From an uncultured Eubacteriales bacterium (GTDB taxonomy: Bacteria; Bacillota; Clostridia; Oscillospirales; UBA644), in the NCBI GenBank assembly GCA_934481505.1, contig CAKSPP010000007.1, positions 1 through 18,581 on the forward strand: a stretch of DNA of 18,581 nucleotides. The letters run 5' to 3'. Numbering within the stretch: position 1 is the stretch's first letter; every line of letters starts with the position of its first letter. A program made the position numbers and the translations under genes. Below the pieces are notes generated by a model. The model saw nothing but the letters and a program-made list of their open reading frames with translations, was not told the origin of the DNA and did not search any database. This document shows, in pieces, positions 6,802 through 13,494 of the stretch.

Positions 6802-7773
6802 ATGAATAAAGTACTCGGAAAGGTCAAAAATTATGCACTGTCGGTCTTGGCACCGGTGATAATGATAGCGCTTTTATTGTTGATTTCACCCGAAACGCGA
6901 TCATTAGACGCAGTCATCTCCTTGCTTCGTCAGGGATTTATTCCGACCGTTATCGGCTGGGGAGTTCTCTTCAATATGAAGGTCGGCAACTGGGATTTCT
7001 CAATAGGTGCAAGGTTTGTCCTCGCGGCGATCCTTGCCGGAAATCTCGCTCAGAATCTTAATCTCGGCGTATTCGGACTTGTACTTTTCTCCCTCGTTAT
7101 CTCCCTTGTTCTCGGAGTTATCGTCGGGCTTGTATATAAGTTCCTCAAAATTCCGACTCTTATTGCTTCTATCGGCCTTGCTCTCATATTCGAGAGTCTT
7201 ACCCGTATAGTTTACAACGGCGGAGGAGTTCATCTTTCGACCGATATGATGGTTCTCAGCAATCCTCCCTACGACCTTATTCTGTTTGTTATATGCTTTG
7301 CTCTTGCGGCGTTCTTCTATTACAAGAGAAGAATCGGTTACAGCATCAGGGCTGTCGGAAGCAATCCGACCGTTGCTCAGACAAACGGTATAAGTGCTCT
7401 TAACACAAAGACTGCGGCTCTTATTCTTTCGGGACTTTTCGCCGGACTTTACACGATATTTGCACTCAGCAAATCGGGTGTAACTTCCGCGGTATCCGGA
7501 ACTCTCGGCAGTGCTTCTACCGTTTTCGACGCGATGATGTGCGTTCTTATCGGTATGGCGATCTGCGGAAAGGGCAATATCGTATTCTCAATATACGGTG
7601 GTGCCATCATAACTCAGATACTTAAAATGGGAATGGTAGCAATCGGTCTTCCCACAACTTACAGTAAAGTTGTCATAGCCGTATTTGTTATCTTCTTCAT
7701 GGTTCTTTCTTCCAAGAGTGCTGCAATCGAAAGATTTTTTGCAAGGTTCAAAGGAAAAAGAAAGACTGCCTGA
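6802..7773 (+). CDS. Sugar ABC transporter permease, RbsC type (second)
   Basis: This 323-residue membrane protein is of the same BPD_transp_2 family as the 4649 gene but clearly different in sequence. It has about eight to ten hydrophobic stretches, the paired motif FNMKVGNWDFSIGARFV, the coupling-loop segment RAVGSNPTVAQTNGIS, and a basic C-terminal tail (FKGKRKTA). The start is ATG 6802 behind GAGGT at 6790-6794; an out-of-frame ATG lies at 6798. In simple ribose-type importers one permease forms a homodimer. Two distinct permeases flanking the binding-protein gene suggest a heterodimeric channel. A hairpin without T-run follows at 7793-7818. Confidence 0.93.
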   Translation: MNKVLGKVKNYALSVLAPVIMIALLLLISPETRSLDAVISLLRQGFIPTVIGWGVLFNMKVGNWDFSIGARFVLAAILAGNLAQNLNLGVFGLVLFSLVISLVLGVIVGLVYKFLKIPTLIASIGLALIFESLTRIVYNGGGVHLSTDMMVLSNPPYDLILFVICFALAAFFYYKRRIGYSIRAVGSNPTVAQTNGISALNTKTAALILSGLFAGLYTIFALSKSGVTSAVSGTLGSASTVFDAMMCVLIGMAICGKGNIVFSIYGGAIITQILKMGMVAIGLPTTYSKVVIAVFVIFFMVLSSKSAAIERFFARFKGKRKTA

Positions 7774-7792
7774 AAGACGATTGTGTATTATG

Positions 7793-7818
7793 CGGGCGGA
7801 GATGAAAATTTCCGCCCG
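7793..7818 (+). other. GC-rich intercistronic hairpin
   Basis: CGGGCGGA (7793-7800) and TCCGCCCG (7811-7818) are perfect inverted repeats around a 10-base loop in the 86-base gap after the second permease. The next bases are TTATAAAAAA, not a T-run, so it is a poor terminator. It may mark an RNA processing or stability boundary between the transport genes and the enzyme genes. Confidence 0.55.
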
Positions 7819-7859
7819 TTATAAAAAATCGGGTGTAAAAATCAAATCGGAGAAATTAT

Positions 7860-8291
7860 ATGAAAATTCGCGTTCTATTCAGACAAATACAGCAAGTCCC
7901 CGTTGAAAACAGAGAAAAACAGGCAGAGCTTGAACACAGGAGCGATCTTGCCTGCGTAAGGCTCGGACTTCCCCTGCCGCAGAGACTTCGTCCCTTTACC
8001 GGAAGCATGGATTCCCGTATCCGCGTTTCGGAAAGAGAATACGAGTCGATTGCGGATTTTACAAAGCTTCATGTTTTGTGGAAGAGCGATCCGGAATGTA
8101 TAAAGCTTGATGAAGAATGGGAAAAATGCTACGATTGGCAAAAACAGGAAATTCTCTATGTCGACGACGGCAGAGATCCTATAATCCCATGGATACAGAT
8201 GGCGGCAGAAAGAGAAAAAACCGTTAAATATACGGTCAATCCGAATTATGTAATGCCGTCGGAATGGAAAAACGGAGGGAATGACAGATGA
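7860..8291 (+). CDS. Small protein of unknown function, paralog 1 (possible dimeric alpha/beta barrel)
   Basis: The product is 143 residues, soluble, highly charged, with no signal peptide. I do not recognise the family. It is clearly related to the next gene: both share RQxQxxP near the start, an E-rich helix, RLGxPLPxR, RVxEReY, a W-rich helix and a closing EILYVDD-like strand. The order strand, helix, strand, helix and the ADFTKLHVLWKSDPE stretch recall NIPSNAP-like or other dimeric alpha/beta-barrel proteins, which bind small hydrophobic molecules; this is a weak fold guess. An extra C-terminal tail (about residues 105-143) is absent from paralog 2. ATG 7860 has CGGAGAA at 7848-7854, and the stop overlaps the next start as ATGA. 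Its place between importer and kinase/glycosidase suggests a role in handling the imported compound. Confidence 0.75.
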   Translation: MKIRVLFRQIQQVPVENREKQAELEHRSDLACVRLGLPLPQRLRPFTGSMDSRIRVSEREYESIADFTKLHVLWKSDPECIKLDEEWEKCYDWQKQEILYVDDGRDPIIPWIQMAAEREKTVKYTVNPNYVMPSEWKNGGNDR

Positions 8292-8665
8292 AAGTAATGT
8301 ACAGACAGACTCAGCATATTCCCTTTGAAAAATGGCTCCAGGAATTGGAGCTTGAAAGAAAAACAGACGAAGAAGAAGGCAGACTCGGACATCCTCTTCC
8401 GAGACGGTACCGTTATTTTTCCGGTGCCGAAAGGTCTCAGACGAGAGTTCACGAAAGAGTTTACGACGATTTCGAAAACTGGGGCAGACTTTTCGAGGAA
8501 TGGTCCGAAGACGAAACCTGTCAGAAGATTGAGGTAGAAAGACATAATTATTATGTCTGGGAAAAAGAAGAGCTTTTCTATGTCGACGAGCCGGTCGACG
8601 TTGAAGGGCTGAAAAAAGAACTTATCGCACAAGGCAAAGAAATTGCGGATATTTATAAAGATTGA
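8288..8665 (+). CDS. Small protein of unknown function, paralog 2
   Basis: The product has 125 residues and is strongly acidic overall, with many Glu and Trp/Tyr. It matches the preceding gene along most of its length: MYRQTQHIPFEKW, the segment RLGHPLPRRYRYFSGAE, RVHERVYDDF and KEELFYVDEP. Its first codon overlaps the previous stop (ATGA at 8288-8291), with GGAGGGA at 8275-8281, so the two are translationally coupled and may form a heterodimer. No catalytic motif is evident. A dimeric alpha/beta-barrel fold is possible but not shown. The tail beyond residue 105 is a charged helix (KELIAQGKEIADIYKD). Confidence 0.75.
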   Translation: MKVMYRQTQHIPFEKWLQELELERKTDEEEGRLGHPLPRRYRYFSGAERSQTRVHERVYDDFENWGRLFEEWSEDETCQKIEVERHNYYVWEKEELFYVDEPVDVEGLKKELIAQGKEIADIYKD

Positions 8666-8672
8666 AAATTAG

Positions 8673-8685
8673 GGAGCAGTGCTCC
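8673..8685 (+). other. Small hairpin before the ROK gene
   Basis: GGAGC (8673-8677) and GCTCC (8681-8685) pair around a 3-base loop, just after the stop at 8665 and before the AGGAGA ribosome site at 8700-8705. It includes a GGAG that would otherwise look like a ribosome site too far upstream. The role is unclear. Confidence 0.3.
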
Positions 8686-8713
8686 TTTGAAACGATATAG
8701 AGGAGATTTTGAA

Positions 8714-9694
8714 ATGAAAATTTTAGCTCTTGATTTCGGCGGAAGCTCCGTAAAATACGGAGTTGTAGACGAAAATGCAGTTATAACCGAATCGGGAAAG
8801 CTGCCGGCACCCCTCTCATCGGTTGAAGAATTTGCCGATACCGTTGCCGGGCTTTACGACAAATTCAAAGATCAGGTATCGGGAATAGGCGTGAGTCTCC
8901 CCGGAAATATCGACCCCGAAACCGGAGTCCTTTTCGGCAGCGGAGTTTATAAAGAACTTTACGGAAAGAGTATCACCGATATCATTGAAAAAAAGTGCGG
9001 AGTGAAAGCCTCCGTTGAAAACGACGGCAAATGCGGAGCTCTTTCCGAAGCATGGAAAGGCTCTCTCAAAGACTGCGAAGACGGAATAGTCCTTATTCTC
9101 GGTTCGGGAATTGCCGGCGGCGTTATCAAAAATCATAAAGTACACAGCGGAAAAGGCTTTAATGCGGGCGAGTTTTCTTATGCGATAACCTCTCCGGGGG
9201 ATTATTCGCTGATGTCAAGTGCCTGTATGCAGGTCGGAATGCTCGGGGTTACTTATAAACTCTGTAAAATGAAGAATCTTGATTTGTCGATTCAGGATTC
9301 CGCACCTACGCAGCTCTTTTTAGACAGCGTTTTCGGCGACAGATATCCGAAGACCGATGAACCTCCGAAGAAAATCGTTGCCGACGGCAGACAGTTCTTC
9401 GACTGGATAAGAGCCGGCGACAATGATTCCCTTAAAGTTTACAGCGAGTTTATAAAGGCTCTCGGAAATATGGTTTTCAACGCTCAGATATGCTACGGTC
9501 CCGATAAAATAGTTATCGGCGGCGGATTAAGCAGGGAAGATTGCGTTCTTACCGATCTCCGCAACGAAGTCGATAAATATGTGAAGGGCTACGGAATCGA
9601 GGGAATGATAAATCCCGAAATCGTCGTAAGCACCTATCGCAGCGAGGCAAATCTTTGCGGTGCCGCGTATAATTTTATAATTCGCAATAAATAA
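8714..9694 (+). CDS. ROK-family sugar kinase (possible beta-glucoside or glucose kinase)
   Basis: The protein has 326 residues, a usual ROK length. The phosphate-binding loop LDFGGSSVK (6-14) opens it. GVSLPGNIDPETG (59-71) follows, then VENDGKCGALSE (101-112) with the expected catalytic Asp104. ILGSGIAGG (128-136), the GEFSY segment (152-156) and IGGGLS (268-273) complete the fold. The ROK zinc motif (CxCGxxGCxE) and the usual GH after GE are absent. ATG 8714 is preceded by AGGAG (8701-8705); an in-frame TTG at 8687 lies before that site and is rejected. ROK kinases phosphorylate glucose, N-acyl sugars or, as in Klebsiella BglK, beta-glucosides at O6. Because the next gene looks like a 6-phospho-beta-glucosidase, beta-glucoside kinase is the attractive reading; glucokinase acting after hydrolysis is the alternative. 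Confidence 0.9.
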   Translation: MKILALDFGGSSVKYGVVDENAVITESGKLPAPLSSVEEFADTVAGLYDKFKDQVSGIGVSLPGNIDPETGVLFGSGVYKELYGKSITDIIEKKCGVKASVENDGKCGALSEAWKGSLKDCEDGIVLILGSGIAGGVIKNHKVHSGKGFNAGEFSYAITSPGDYSLMSSACMQVGMLGVTYKLCKMKNLDLSIQDSAPTQLFLDSVFGDRYPKTDEPPKKIVADGRQFFDWIRAGDNDSLKVYSEFIKALGNMVFNAQICYGPDKIVIGGGLSREDCVLTDLRNEVDKYVKGYGIEGMINPEIVVSTYRSEANLCGAAYNFIIRNK

Positions 9695-9710
9695 TTTTGG
9701 AGGATTTCAG

Positions 9711-11120
9711 ATGTTTCCGAAGAATTTTTTATGGGGCGGAGCTACCGCCGCAAATCAGATGGAGGGTGCGTATCTCGAAGACGGAAAGGGGCTTTCCATA
9801 CAGGATCTTTTGCCGCACGGCGTTGCGACTCCGAGAACCGACGAACCGACGCCCGATAATCTTAAACTTGTAGGAATTGATTTTTATCATCGTTATAAGG
9901 AAGACATAAGGCTTTTTGCCGAAATGGGATTCAAAGTATTCCGTATGTCTATTGCATGGTCGAGAATTTTCCCGAACGGCGACGACGCAGAGCCAAACGA
10001 AAAGGGACTTGAGTTCTACGACAGAGTTTTTGACGAATGTCATAAATACGGAATTGAGCCGCTTGTAACTCTTTCTCACTATGAAACGCCTCTTGCGATT
10101 TCGAAGAAATACGACGGTTTCAGAAGCCGTAAAACCATTGAGCTTTTTGTAAAATATGCGGAGACCGTTTTCAAAAGATACAAGGGAAAGGTAAAATATT
10201 GGCTTACCTTTAACGAAATCAATACCATAATGACCGAGCCTTTTATGAGCGGCGGCATTTGGACGGATAAGTCGCAGCTTTCTCTCGGTGATAAATTGCA
10301 GGCTATACATCATGAACTTGTAGCGTCCGCCGCGGCAACAAAAATAGCACATGAGATAGATCCCGAAAACAAAATAGGCTGTATGGTTCTTGCCCTTCCC
10401 ATCTATCCTCTGACGCCGGATCCTTCGGATGTTCTCAAGGCGATGGAAAACAACCATACGAACCTTCTCTTTACCGACGTTCAGGCGCGCGGCTATTATC
10501 CGTCTTATGCAACGCGTTGGTACAGAGAAAAGAACATAACTCTCGAAATAACGCCCGAAGACGAAGAAATCCTTAAGAATTCCGTAGATTTCGTATCTTT
10601 CAGCTATTATTGGAGCCTTTGCGCTTCGGCTGATCCCGCCAAGTCCAAGGAGATGTATTTCTCAACCGCAACTCCCAATCCTTATCTCAAAGCGACCGAT
10701 TGGGGCTGGCAGATAGACCCGCAGGGACTTCGCTATATTCTTAACGAATTTTATGAAAGATATCAGAAGCCTTTGTTTATCGCCGAAAACGGACTCGGGG
10801 CTCATGATACTCTTGTTAAAGATCAGAACGGGGATTATACCGTTATCGACGATTACAGAATTGATTTTCTGCGTCAGCACCTGTTACAGGTCGAAGAGGC
10901 TGTTGCCGACGGCGTCGATATCATGGGATATACTTCGTGGGGCTGCATAGACCTTGTTTCCGCGTCTACCGCCGAAATGGAAAAGCGTTACGGCTATATC
11001 TATGTCGACAGAGACAATGAGGGAAGAGGAACTCTCGAAAGATATAAAAAGAAGAGCTTTTACTGGTATAAGAAAGTTATAGAGACAAACGGTGAAAGCC
11101 TTCACTATGAGGAGGAATAA
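9711..11120 (+). CDS. Glycoside hydrolase family 1, 6-phospho-beta-glucosidase type
   Basis: This 469-residue cytoplasmic TIM-barrel protein is of normal GH1 length. It has the opening FLWGGATAANQMEGA (6-20). Glu169 in TFNEIN is the expected acid/base and Glu359 in FIAENGLG the nucleophile. The C-terminal stretch LVSASTAEMEKRYGYIYVD (415-433) carries Ser417, Lys425 and Tyr427 in the spacing of the phosphate-binding Ser/Lys/Tyr set of E. coli BglA-like enzymes, and SFYWYKKVI also fits that clade. Phosphorylated beta-glucosides are therefore the likely substrates. Such enzymes normally follow PTS uptake, but here the neighbours are an ABC importer and a ROK kinase, and no PTS gene is visible. 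RBS TGGAGGA is at 9699-9704. The gene ends 2 bases before the next ATG, so the following VOC gene is probably coupled to it. Confidence 0.92.
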   Translation: MFPKNFLWGGATAANQMEGAYLEDGKGLSIQDLLPHGVATPRTDEPTPDNLKLVGIDFYHRYKEDIRLFAEMGFKVFRMSIAWSRIFPNGDDAEPNEKGLEFYDRVFDECHKYGIEPLVTLSHYETPLAISKKYDGFRSRKTIELFVKYAETVFKRYKGKVKYWLTFNEINTIMTEPFMSGGIWTDKSQLSLGDKLQAIHHELVASAAATKIAHEIDPENKIGCMVLALPIYPLTPDPSDVLKAMENNHTNLLFTDVQARGYYPSYATRWYREKNITLEITPEDEEILKNSVDFVSFSYYWSLCASADPAKSKEMYFSTATPNPYLKATDWGWQIDPQGLRYILNEFYERYQKPLFIAENGLGAHDTLVKDQNGDYTVIDDYRIDFLRQHLLQVEEAVADGVDIMGYTSWGCIDLVSASTAEMEKRYGYIYVDRDNEGRGTLERYKKKSFYWYKKVIETNGESLHYEEE

Positions 11121-11122
11121 AA

Positions 11123-11650
11123 ATGTCTGAAAAAACAGATAAATATCCGTACCGTGCCCCGAAAAAATATCCGAAGAGAGATCTGCACGGACGTCCTCGC
11201 GTAATGCAGATGCAGTATGCGGATTTCAAGCGTTTTCAGAAGTTTTATGTAAATGTTTTCGGCTGGGATATGTTTGAACTTCCCGAAACCGCAGGCGGAA
11301 ACAAAAAGGGCAGTGACGCTCCGACAGTTGTCTGTGCAACGGGACCGAGCTATGAAACATGGGAAGGTCTTAATCCCGGGCATATGAATTGCACCGTCTC
11401 AAAGGCTCCCGACGGAAAAGTCGGAACTCCAACGATCTTTATGGAGATCCATATGGACAGACCCATTGCCGATACCGTAAAGGAAATTGTCGAATACGGC
11501 GGCTCTTATGACGGAGAACTTCCGGAAGAGGTCGAAGGCTGGGCGGCTTCCTGCTTTGCAAAAGACCCCTCAGGAAATGAACTTTTCCTCTGGAAATGCC
11601 CTCCGTCGAGAACGTGGGAAGAGCCGGAAGCCGGTTACGACGAAGAATAG
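11123..11650 (+). CDS. VOC-fold protein, copy 2 (first of tandem three)
   Basis: The protein has 175 residues. An N-terminal basic arm (KYPYRAPKKYPKRDLHGRPR) precedes the VOC domain: FYVNVFGWDMFELP (41-54), CATGP (71-75), ETWEGLNPGHMN (78-89), the second half with VEYGG, then DPSGNELFLWKCP (148-160) and a tail PSRTWEEPEAGYD shared by the group. The glyoxalase metal-Glu position is Phe. The ribosome site GAGGAGGA (11110-11117) lies within the end of the GH1 gene, and ATG follows 2 bases after its stop. Copies 2-4 are much closer to one another than to copy 1. They may be binding proteins or lyases/isomerases for an aglycone; no substrate is assignable. Confidence 0.88.
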   Translation: MSEKTDKYPYRAPKKYPKRDLHGRPRVMQMQYADFKRFQKFYVNVFGWDMFELPETAGGNKKGSDAPTVVCATGPSYETWEGLNPGHMNCTVSKAPDGKVGTPTIFMEIHMDRPIADTVKEIVEYGGSYDGELPEEVEGWAASCFAKDPSGNELFLWKCPPSRTWEEPEAGYDEE

Positions 11651-11661
11651 GAGGGGTTTTT

Positions 11662-12183
11662 TTGAAAAAAACAGATACCTATCCGTATCGCGAACCGAAA
11701 AAATATACAAAAAAAAGTCTTCACGGCCGTATTCGTTTCGGACAACTCGCATACAGCGATTTTAAGCGCTTTCAGAAGTTTTACGTAAACGTTTTCGGCT
11801 GGGACATGTTTGAACTTCCCGAAGCTGCGGGAGGGGTAAAAAAAGGCAGTGAAAACCCCTCGCTTCTCATTGCGACGGGACCGAGTTACGAAACATGGGA
11901 GGGGCTCAATCCCGGACACATGAATATGGGAGCCCACTATGAACCCGGCGAAATTACTGCGCCTGTTTTTATGGGAGAGTGCCACATGGACAGACCCCTG
12001 ACCGAAACGGCAAGGGAGATCGTCGAACACGGCGGTTCGATAGTCGGAGAGATCCCCGAAGAAAAGGACGGCTGGTCAAGCACTCTTATAGCCGCTGATC
12101 CGTCGGGAAATATCATTCCTCTGTGGAAATGTCCGTCTTCGAGAACATGGGAAGAACCCGAAGCCGGCTATGATAAGGAATAA
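11662..12183 (+). CDS. VOC-fold protein, copy 3 (TTG start)
   Basis: The product has 173 residues from a TTG at 11662-11664, placed 5 bases after GGAGGGG (11650-11656), which overlaps the previous stop. An in-frame ATG at 11596 lies inside copy 2 and would add 22 residues that match no other copy, so TTG is preferred. The protein has the group's arm TYPYREPKKYTKKSLHGR, then FYVNVFGWDMFELP, IATGPSYETWEGLNPGHMN, VEHGGSIVGEIPEE, DPSGNIIPLWKCP and the SRTWEEPEAGYD tail. The metal-Glu position is Pro, which rules out a normal metal site there. It may be made in lower amount than its neighbours because of the TTG start. Confidence 0.88.
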   Translation: MKKTDTYPYREPKKYTKKSLHGRIRFGQLAYSDFKRFQKFYVNVFGWDMFELPEAAGGVKKGSENPSLLIATGPSYETWEGLNPGHMNMGAHYEPGEITAPVFMGECHMDRPLTETAREIVEHGGSIVGEIPEEKDGWSSTLIAADPSGNIIPLWKCPSSRTWEEPEAGYDKE

Positions 12184-12212
12184 TTTTTATTTTATGAAAG
12201 GATTTTATTAAA

Positions 12213-12740
12213 ATGGCAGAAAAAACAAACACCTATCCGTACCGCGCACCTAAAAAATATCCCGAAAAAGACCTGCACGGACGCCCCCGTTTCCTGCTGC
12301 TTTCTTATAAGGATTTCAAGCGCTTTCAGAAGTTTTACGTAAACGTTTTCGGCTGGGATATGTTCGAACTTCCCGAAGCCGCAGGCGGCGCGAAAAAAGG
12401 CAGCGACCGTCCGTCGCTTCTCATTGCGACCGGACCGAGTTACGAAACATGGGAGGGTCTTAATCCCGGACACATGAACTGTATGGCTGCTCCGAGCGAT
12501 GAGGAGGTCCTTCCTCCGCCCACTCTTATGGCGGAGATCCATATGGACAGACCTGTTGCCGAAACCGTACAACAGATGATAGATTACGGAGCTACTCTTA
12601 TCGGAGATCTTCCCAAAGAATCCGACGGTTGGGTAAGCCAGGCATTTATAAACGACCCGTCCGGAAACGAATTTAAGCTTTGGAAATGTCCCCCGTCAAG
12701 AACGTGGGAAGAACCCGAAGCCGGCTATGATAAAGACTGA
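12213..12740 (+). CDS. VOC-fold protein, copy 4
   Basis: The product has 175 residues and is closest to copy 3 in DNA and to copy 2 in the N-terminal arm (TYPYRAPKKYPEKDLHGRPR). The VOC marks are FYVNVFGWDMFELP, IATGPSYETWEGLNPGHMN, IDYGATLIGDLP, DPSGNEFKLWKCP and PSRTWEEPEAGYDKD. The residue at the glyoxalase metal-Glu position is Lys, so each short copy differs here (Tyr, Phe, Pro, Lys). ATG 12213 follows GAAAGGA (12196-12202). The gene lies 29 bases after copy 3 and 14 bases before the zinc-ribbon gene. It is likely a diverged partner or isozyme of copies 2 and 3. Confidence 0.88.
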   Translation: MAEKTNTYPYRAPKKYPEKDLHGRPRFLLLSYKDFKRFQKFYVNVFGWDMFELPEAAGGAKKGSDRPSLLIATGPSYETWEGLNPGHMNCMAAPSDEEVLPPPTLMAEIHMDRPVAETVQQMIDYGATLIGDLPKESDGWVSQAFINDPSGNEFKLWKCPPSRTWEEPEAGYDKD

Positions 12741-12754
12741 GGAGGAAAATTACA

Positions 12755-13435
12755 ATGAAAAAAATATATACTTGCTATGTTTGCGGATTCCCGTTCGCAG
12801 TTGATGAAAATGAAGTTCCCGAACTTTGCCCGTCCTGTAACTCTTCAAAGGATAACTATCTTGTAGAGCCGTGGAACGGAAGCATCGAAAAAAGAAGAAT
12901 CCATGTTGATTTCCCGAAGCCCGATCCTAACTGGGATCCGATGAATATTTCCTATCACCATCCGAAGCAGTTCCCGGCGCATACCAGACACGGAAGAGTA
13001 AGAAGATTCGTTCTTCCTTATGACGACGACAAACTTGAAATGACCCGCGCTTTCTATAAAGACGTTATGGATTGGGATATGTTCGACACCGAACATTCCG
13101 ACCCGAAGCATCCTCTTATCTTCTGTGCCACAGGTCCGGGCAACGCAAACTGGGAGCCCAAATTCCCCTCTTTCGGCTACGGCTATCTCAGAGCAAAAAG
13201 CGATGATGAAACGGGAGCTGATCCGAGATTTGTCGTTGAAGTGGACAATATTGAAGATACGCTCAAAAAGGTCGTCGAGTTCGGCGGAGAAGTTCTTAAA
13301 GAAAGATTTACCGTTGAGGGTAACGATTACGCCGTTATCAAAGACAGCGAAGGAACGGCAATGTATATTTGGGAAACTCCTTCTACCGTAACGTGGGACG
13401 AGCCCGAGAGCCAGAACATTTCGTTCAGAAACTGA
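12755..13435 (+). CDS. Rubredoxin-like zinc ribbon + VOC-fold protein, copy B
   Basis: The protein has 226 residues, a close full-length paralog of the 2429 gene. Cys7, Cys10 (CYVC) and Cys25, Cys28 (CPSC) form the metal ribbon. The linker GSIEKRRIHVD and the VOC part (FYKDVMDWDMFD, FCATGPGNANWEP, FGYGYL, VEFGGEVLKERFTVEGNDYAVI, ending AMYIWETP) match copy A. The Gly of the usual DPxGN is kept but the following Asn is Thr. Its tail TVTWDEPE echoes the SRTWEEPEAGYD tail of the short copies, pointing to common descent. The ribosome site GAGGAGG (12739-12745) overlaps the preceding stop. It is the last gene of the operon; a terminator follows 60 bases later. Confidence 0.87.
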   Translation: MKKIYTCYVCGFPFAVDENEVPELCPSCNSSKDNYLVEPWNGSIEKRRIHVDFPKPDPNWDPMNISYHHPKQFPAHTRHGRVRRFVLPYDDDKLEMTRAFYKDVMDWDMFDTEHSDPKHPLIFCATGPGNANWEPKFPSFGYGYLRAKSDDETGADPRFVVEVDNIEDTLKKVVEFGGEVLKERFTVEGNDYAVIKDSEGTAMYIWETPSTVTWDEPESQNISFRN

Positions 13436-13452
13436 TTATTTCTTAAAACGGA

Positions 13453-13474
13453 TATCGGAAAAGTCCTCCCGATA
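13453..13474 (+). other. Short inverted repeat before the operon terminator
   Basis: TATCGG (13453-13458) and CCGATA (13469-13474) form a 6-base stem with a 10-base loop between the last stop and the main terminator. There is no T-run. It may help protect the 3' end. It is weak on its own. Confidence 0.3.
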
Positions 13475-13494
13475 ACGTGAAAATTTATACATTG

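Larger units (their letters stand above)
11123..12740 (+). repeat. Tandem triplication of a VOC gene
   Basis: Three successive genes (11123-11650, 11662-12183, 12213-12740) encode close paralogs. Copies 3 and 4 share an exact 41-base run (11764-11804 and 12318-12358) and further near-identical stretches around the ATGPSYETWEGLNPGHMN coding segment. Copy 2 has the same protein motifs with more silent changes. The variable parts are a short loop after GHMN, the middle of the second half and the residue in the closing strand. This points to tandem duplication followed by divergence in ligand-facing regions, with possible conversion between copies. Confidence 0.8.

Noticed and set aside
9729..10457. 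242-residue open frame on the minus strand inside the GH1 gene
   Set aside because: It is antisense to a GH1 enzyme with intact catalytic motifs; its sequence is low in domain-like features and has no start signals.
11596..11661. Upstream ATG extension of VOC copy 3
   Set aside because: The 22 added residues overlap the C-terminal coding part of copy 2 in another frame and match no paralog; TTG 11662 has a well-spaced ribosome site.
11123..12740. Tandem repeats considered as a CRISPR array or mobile element
   Set aside because: The repeat unit is a complete coding gene of about 530 bases with its own start and stop; there are no short spacers, terminal inverted repeats or transposase.
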